Positions 40,701 to 41,938 of a DNA stretch of 41,938 nucleotides are shown piece by piece. The DNA is from an uncultured Clostridia bacterium (lineage in GTDB: Bacteria > Bacillota > Clostridia > Saccharofermentanales > DTU023): contig CAKZWV010000052.1 in NCBI GenBank assembly GCA_937922005.1, positions 1 through 41,938 on the forward strand, in the 5' to 3' direction. Made by a program: the position numbers and the translations under genes. How positions within the stretch are numbered: position 1 is the stretch's first letter; each line of letters begins with the position of its first letter. The notes under the pieces were generated by a model that was not told the DNA's origin, made no database searches, and saw only the letters and a list, made by a program, of their open reading frames with translations.

Positions 40701-41304
40701 CCACGTCCTGTCGACTGGCGAAGACATCAACGTCTTGGTCCTCGATACGGAGGTCTATTCCAATACCGGTGGACAAGCTTCCAAGTCCACTCCTCTGGGG
40801 GCCGTGGCAGAGTTTGCTGCTGGTGGTAAGCCGGTTTCGAAGAAGGATCTCGGCCTGATGGCCATGTCCTATGGCTATGTCTATGTAGCTCAGATCGCCA
40901 TGGGTGCCAACCAAGCTCAGACGATCAAGGCGATCCAAGAGGCTGAGGCCTACCATGGTCCGTCTCTGATCATCGCTTACTCGCCTTGTATCAGCCACGG
41001 AATCAAAGGCGGCATGTCTCGGGCCATGCAAAGAGAGAAAGATGCCGTGGAGACTGGTTACTGGCATCTCTATCGCTTCAATCCTGAGCTGAAGAAGGAA
41101 GGGAAGAACCCCTTCGTTTTGGATTCGAAGGATCCGACGAGACCTTACACCGACTTCTTGAATGAGGAAGTCCGTTATAAGACCCTCAGAAAACGCTACA
41201 GCGAAGAGAAGGTCCAAGAGATCTTTGAGAAGTCTGCCGAATCGGCCAAAGAGCGCTATGGCCGCTACAAGTTCTTGGCATCTCGGAAGATGGATCAGGA
41301 ATAG
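37765..41304 (+). CDS. nifJ: Pyruvate:ferredoxin (flavodoxin) oxidoreductase, single-chain
   Basis: Oxidises pyruvate to acetyl-CoA and CO2, passing electrons to ferredoxin or flavodoxin; the central enzyme of anaerobic pyruvate use. The 1179-residue chain contains the N-terminal pyrimidine-binding domain (GFSEVAGIYPITPSSPMAD), CoA-binding and gamma domains, two ferredoxin-type 4Fe-4S motifs (C690, C693, C696, C700 and C744, C747, C750, C754), CPGCGE (C810, C813) for the proximal cluster with further cysteines in NATGCSS and SPCISHG, and the thiamine-diphosphate motif GGDGFAYDIGYGG...NTGGQASKSTP. ATG 37765 follows AAAAAGGAG; an upstream in-frame extension has no ribosome site. It stands alone between a structured leader and two terminators. 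Confidence 0.98.
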   Translation: MSKEKKFMTMDGNTAAAMTAYGFSEVAGIYPITPSSPMADMVDQWAQAGRKNIFGQEVEVVEMQSEAGAAAVVHGSLGTGALTTTFTASQGLLLMIPNMYKIAGELLPAVFHVAARTVASHALSIFGDHSDVMACRQTGFAMLSSASVQEAHDLAAIAHLSAIKGRVPFLHFFDGFRTSHEIQKIEVLDTNDLASLVDQEALEAFRNRALSPNHPTQRGTAQNPDIFFQVSEAANPYYIAIPEIVKNYMDEFGKITGREYAPYVYTGAEDADRLIICMGSVAETVKETVNYLNAHGEKVGVLNVHLYRPFAIEMFLDAIPKTVKRIAVLDRCKEPGATAEPMYLDVVDAYKNVENAPTIVGGRYGLSSKDTDPDQIFAVFKMLAEDPKQHFTIGINDDVTHLSLPVGKNPDIAPEGLFAARFWGLGSDGTVGANKNSIKIIGDHTPMYAQAYFSYDSKKSGGITISDLRFGKTPIHLPYLVNQADFIACHNQAYLDKYDILGPLKEGGSFLLNTVWKKEELEEKLPNKIKRELAEKHAKFYIVDAVELASSIGLRGRINTICQSAFFKIANIIPIEDAVKYMKEAIQKSYGHKGDDIVRMNNAAVDAGVDAVQEVEVPSEWASLQDDPKPIRVAPDFVKNIADVMNGQMGNMLPVSTFVGMEDGTFPNGTSSYEKRGIASIVPSWQIENCIQCNQCSYVCPHAVIRPFLATPEEAAELSDIAFKDGVAQYKEYKYRIQISVMDCTGCGSCAAVCPAPKKALVMEPIEKHFKEAEHWEKLNKLPRKPNPMNKNSVKGLQFEKPLFEFSGACPGCGETPYIKALSQLVGDRLQISNATGCSSIYGGSAPSNPYTTNADGHGPTWANSLFEDAAEHGLGMRLGYKQIRERAVGHLKELCELASGQAELQEAIKKFIDTKEEGEGTRAVVNTLVEALESAKLEGKAAELARKVLAAKDYLVKRSFWVVGGDGFAYDIGYGGLDHVLSTGEDINVLVLDTEVYSNTGGQASKSTPLGAVAEFAAGGKPVSKKDLGLMAMSYGYVYVAQIAMGANQAQTIKAIQEAEAYHGPSLIIAYSPCISHGIKGGMSRAMQREKDAVETGYWHLYRFNPELKKEGKNPFVLDSKDPTRPYTDFLNEEVRYKTLRKRYSEEKVQEIFEKSAESAKERYGRYKFLASRKMDQE

Positions 41305-41380
41305 AAATAGAAACCTAGTAAGACAAGGCTTCTAGAGCAGATAGAAAACAAATAGTTTAACTCGAAGTTTGACTAACTAA

Positions 41381-41420
41381 GCGAAAAGGGATGTTACCGC
41401 AAGGCAGCATCCCTTTTCGC
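41381..41420 (+). terminator. Terminator after nifJ
   Basis: A 13-bp perfect stem (GCGAAAAGGGATG, 41381-41393, with CATCCCTTTTCGC, 41408-41420). The A4/T4 arms flank a GC core, so it can act in both directions. Confidence 0.8.
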
Positions 41421-41448
41421 ATGTAAGCAGGCCTGGACACGCCTGGAC

Positions 41449-41483
41449 ACGCCATAGCGTTTGAGAAAGTCTACGGCGTTTTT
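41449..41483 (+). terminator. Second terminator-like hairpin after nifJ
   Basis: ACGCCATAG (41449-41457) pairs with CTACGGCGT (41471-41479) with one mismatch, followed by a run of five T (41479-41483). Confidence 0.6.
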
Positions 41484-41545
41484 AGCGGGTGAAAACGCTG
41501 GCACTGCTTTCTTTTTTGCTTTTTTGCAAGGCTTGCTTTAAACTT

Positions 41546-41576
41546 CATACATAGCGACCGAGCTATCGATTGTATG
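41546..41576. promoter_or_regulatory. Inverted repeat upstream of the small membrane gene
   Basis: CATACA (41546-41551) pairs with TGTATG (41571-41576), and inside it ATAGC pairs with GCTAT. It may be an operator or a leader hairpin for the downstream region. Confidence 0.35.
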
Positions 41577-41614
41577 ACCTTGCATGGTAATTTGGGGGGG
41601 AGGCTAGCGAGGCT

Positions 41615-41824
41615 ATGTTTGATTTAGACACAGTACTTAGATGGTTTTTTACAATAGTATATTTTTCGCTTTTTTTGAAAATAATCGCTTGGATTTTTCA
41701 AAATACCTTAAGCTCCTTTACTAACTTACTGATCGTTATTTGTTGGTTTTGGGCCTTTATAATAAGCATTGTATTGGCCGATTGTACTGTCAAAATTATA
41801 GAAAGATATTACAGACGAAAGTGA
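41615..41824 (+). CDS. Small hypothetical membrane protein
   Basis: A 69-residue protein with two hydrophobic helices (FFTIVYFSLFLKIIAWIF and LLIVICWFWAFIISIVLA) and a basic C-terminus (KIIERYYRRK), so probably a hairpin with cytoplasmic ends. I do not recognise a family. Its codons are markedly AT-rich compared with the rest of the window, hinting at acquisition. A GGGGGAGG site lies about 12 bases before ATG 41615. It ends 47 bases before a likely restriction-modification gene and may belong to the same accessory island. Confidence 0.55.
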   Translation: MFDLDTVLRWFFTIVYFSLFLKIIAWIFQNTLSSFTNLLIVICWFWAFIISIVLADCTVKIIERYYRRK

Positions 41825-41871
41825 TGAGAGGCTTTCGCCACAAATATGAATCCCAGGAGGAGAAGGAAACC

Positions 41872-41938
41872 ATGGTTGATGCGAAGAAAGAACAAGAGCG
41901 TGATGAGCTACATCGGGCGATCTGGGCAATTGCTGATG
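41872..41938 (+). CDS. hsdM: Start of a type I restriction-modification methyltransferase subunit (partial)
   Basis: Only the first 22 codons are in the window. They read MVDAKKEQERDELHRAIWAI and then AD, matching the conserved N-terminus of HsdM proteins (a helix of the form ELHxxIWxIADxLRG). AGGAGGAGAAGGA lies just upstream of ATG 41872. The assignment rests on this short segment and needs the sequence beyond the edge; if right, it begins a defence locus. Confidence 0.6.
   Translation, partial: MVDAKKEQERDELHRAIWAIAD

Larger units (their letters stand above)
41305..41614 (+). other. 310-bp region after nifJ
   Basis: No gene is evident. It holds two terminators, a direct GCCTGGACAC repeat (41431-41440 and 41441-41450) and a hairpin at 41546-41576. 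Composition shifts to AT-rich from about 41500, marking the edge of the next, probably acquired, region. Confidence 0.6.

Overview
This 41.9 kb window looks like chromosomal DNA of an anaerobic, mid-GC Bacillota (Clostridia-like). The evidence is strong AGGAGG-type Shine-Dalgarno sites, a one-chain pyruvate:ferredoxin oxidoreductase, citrate lyase, a VanW-domain protein, NlpC/P60 and SH3b wall enzymes, and sigma-A-type TTGACA/TATAAT promoters. I cannot name the species. No insertion sequence, prophage, CRISPR array or rRNA was seen.

Layout. 1-5.2 kb: a proline operon (CPBP membrane protease, an alanyl-tRNA editing protein fused in frame to glutamate 5-kinase, proA, proC). 5.3-11.9 kb: a cyclophilin lipoprotein with a second internal start, an unknown membrane protein, a cytosolic metzincin-like protein, and a large copper-ATPase-derived protein that has lost every recognisable catalytic and metal-binding motif. 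12-16.4 kb: mgtE, then citDEF. 16.5-17.6 kb: purC behind a strong promoter and a leader with three tandem covarying RNA hairpins. 17.6-20.6 kb (minus strand): a Phd/YefM-type antitoxin with a truncated ParE/RelE toxin remnant, an MFS transporter and an XRE-TPR regulator. 20.8 kb: tRNA-Val(GAC). 21-23.8 kb (minus): two paralogous membrane proteins with heptad-repeat tails. 24-26.2 kb: thrS with a possible attenuator. 26.3-28.9 kb: dinB divergent from an XRE regulator plus ImmA/IrrE peptidase, with related operator-like motifs at both promoters. 28.9-29.1 kb: eight tandem 25-bp repeats. 29.5-33.2 kb: an SH3b-NlpC/P60 wall hydrolase and a VanW protein. 33.2-35.2 kb (minus): a PHP phosphoesterase and a GT2 glycosyltransferase. 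35.4-41.3 kb: a phosphoglycerate kinase-triosephosphate isomerase fusion and nifJ. 41.6 kb to the end: an AT-rich small membrane protein and the first codons of a likely type I methyltransferase (hsdM).

Themes. Metabolism is fermentative: citrate cleavage, lower glycolysis through PGK-TIM, and pyruvate oxidation through PFOR. Two enzymes are fusions. Many proteins carry low-complexity hydrophilic extensions that are tandem repeats at DNA level (18, 21 or 36 bp), and several genes are followed by short imperfect echoes of their own 3' ends, so slippage or duplication seems active in this genome. The best candidates for something undescribed are the tandem hairpin leader of purC, the AlaX-ProB fusion, the motif-less P1B-ATPase relative with its metzincin neighbour, and the XRE/ImmA-dinB module.
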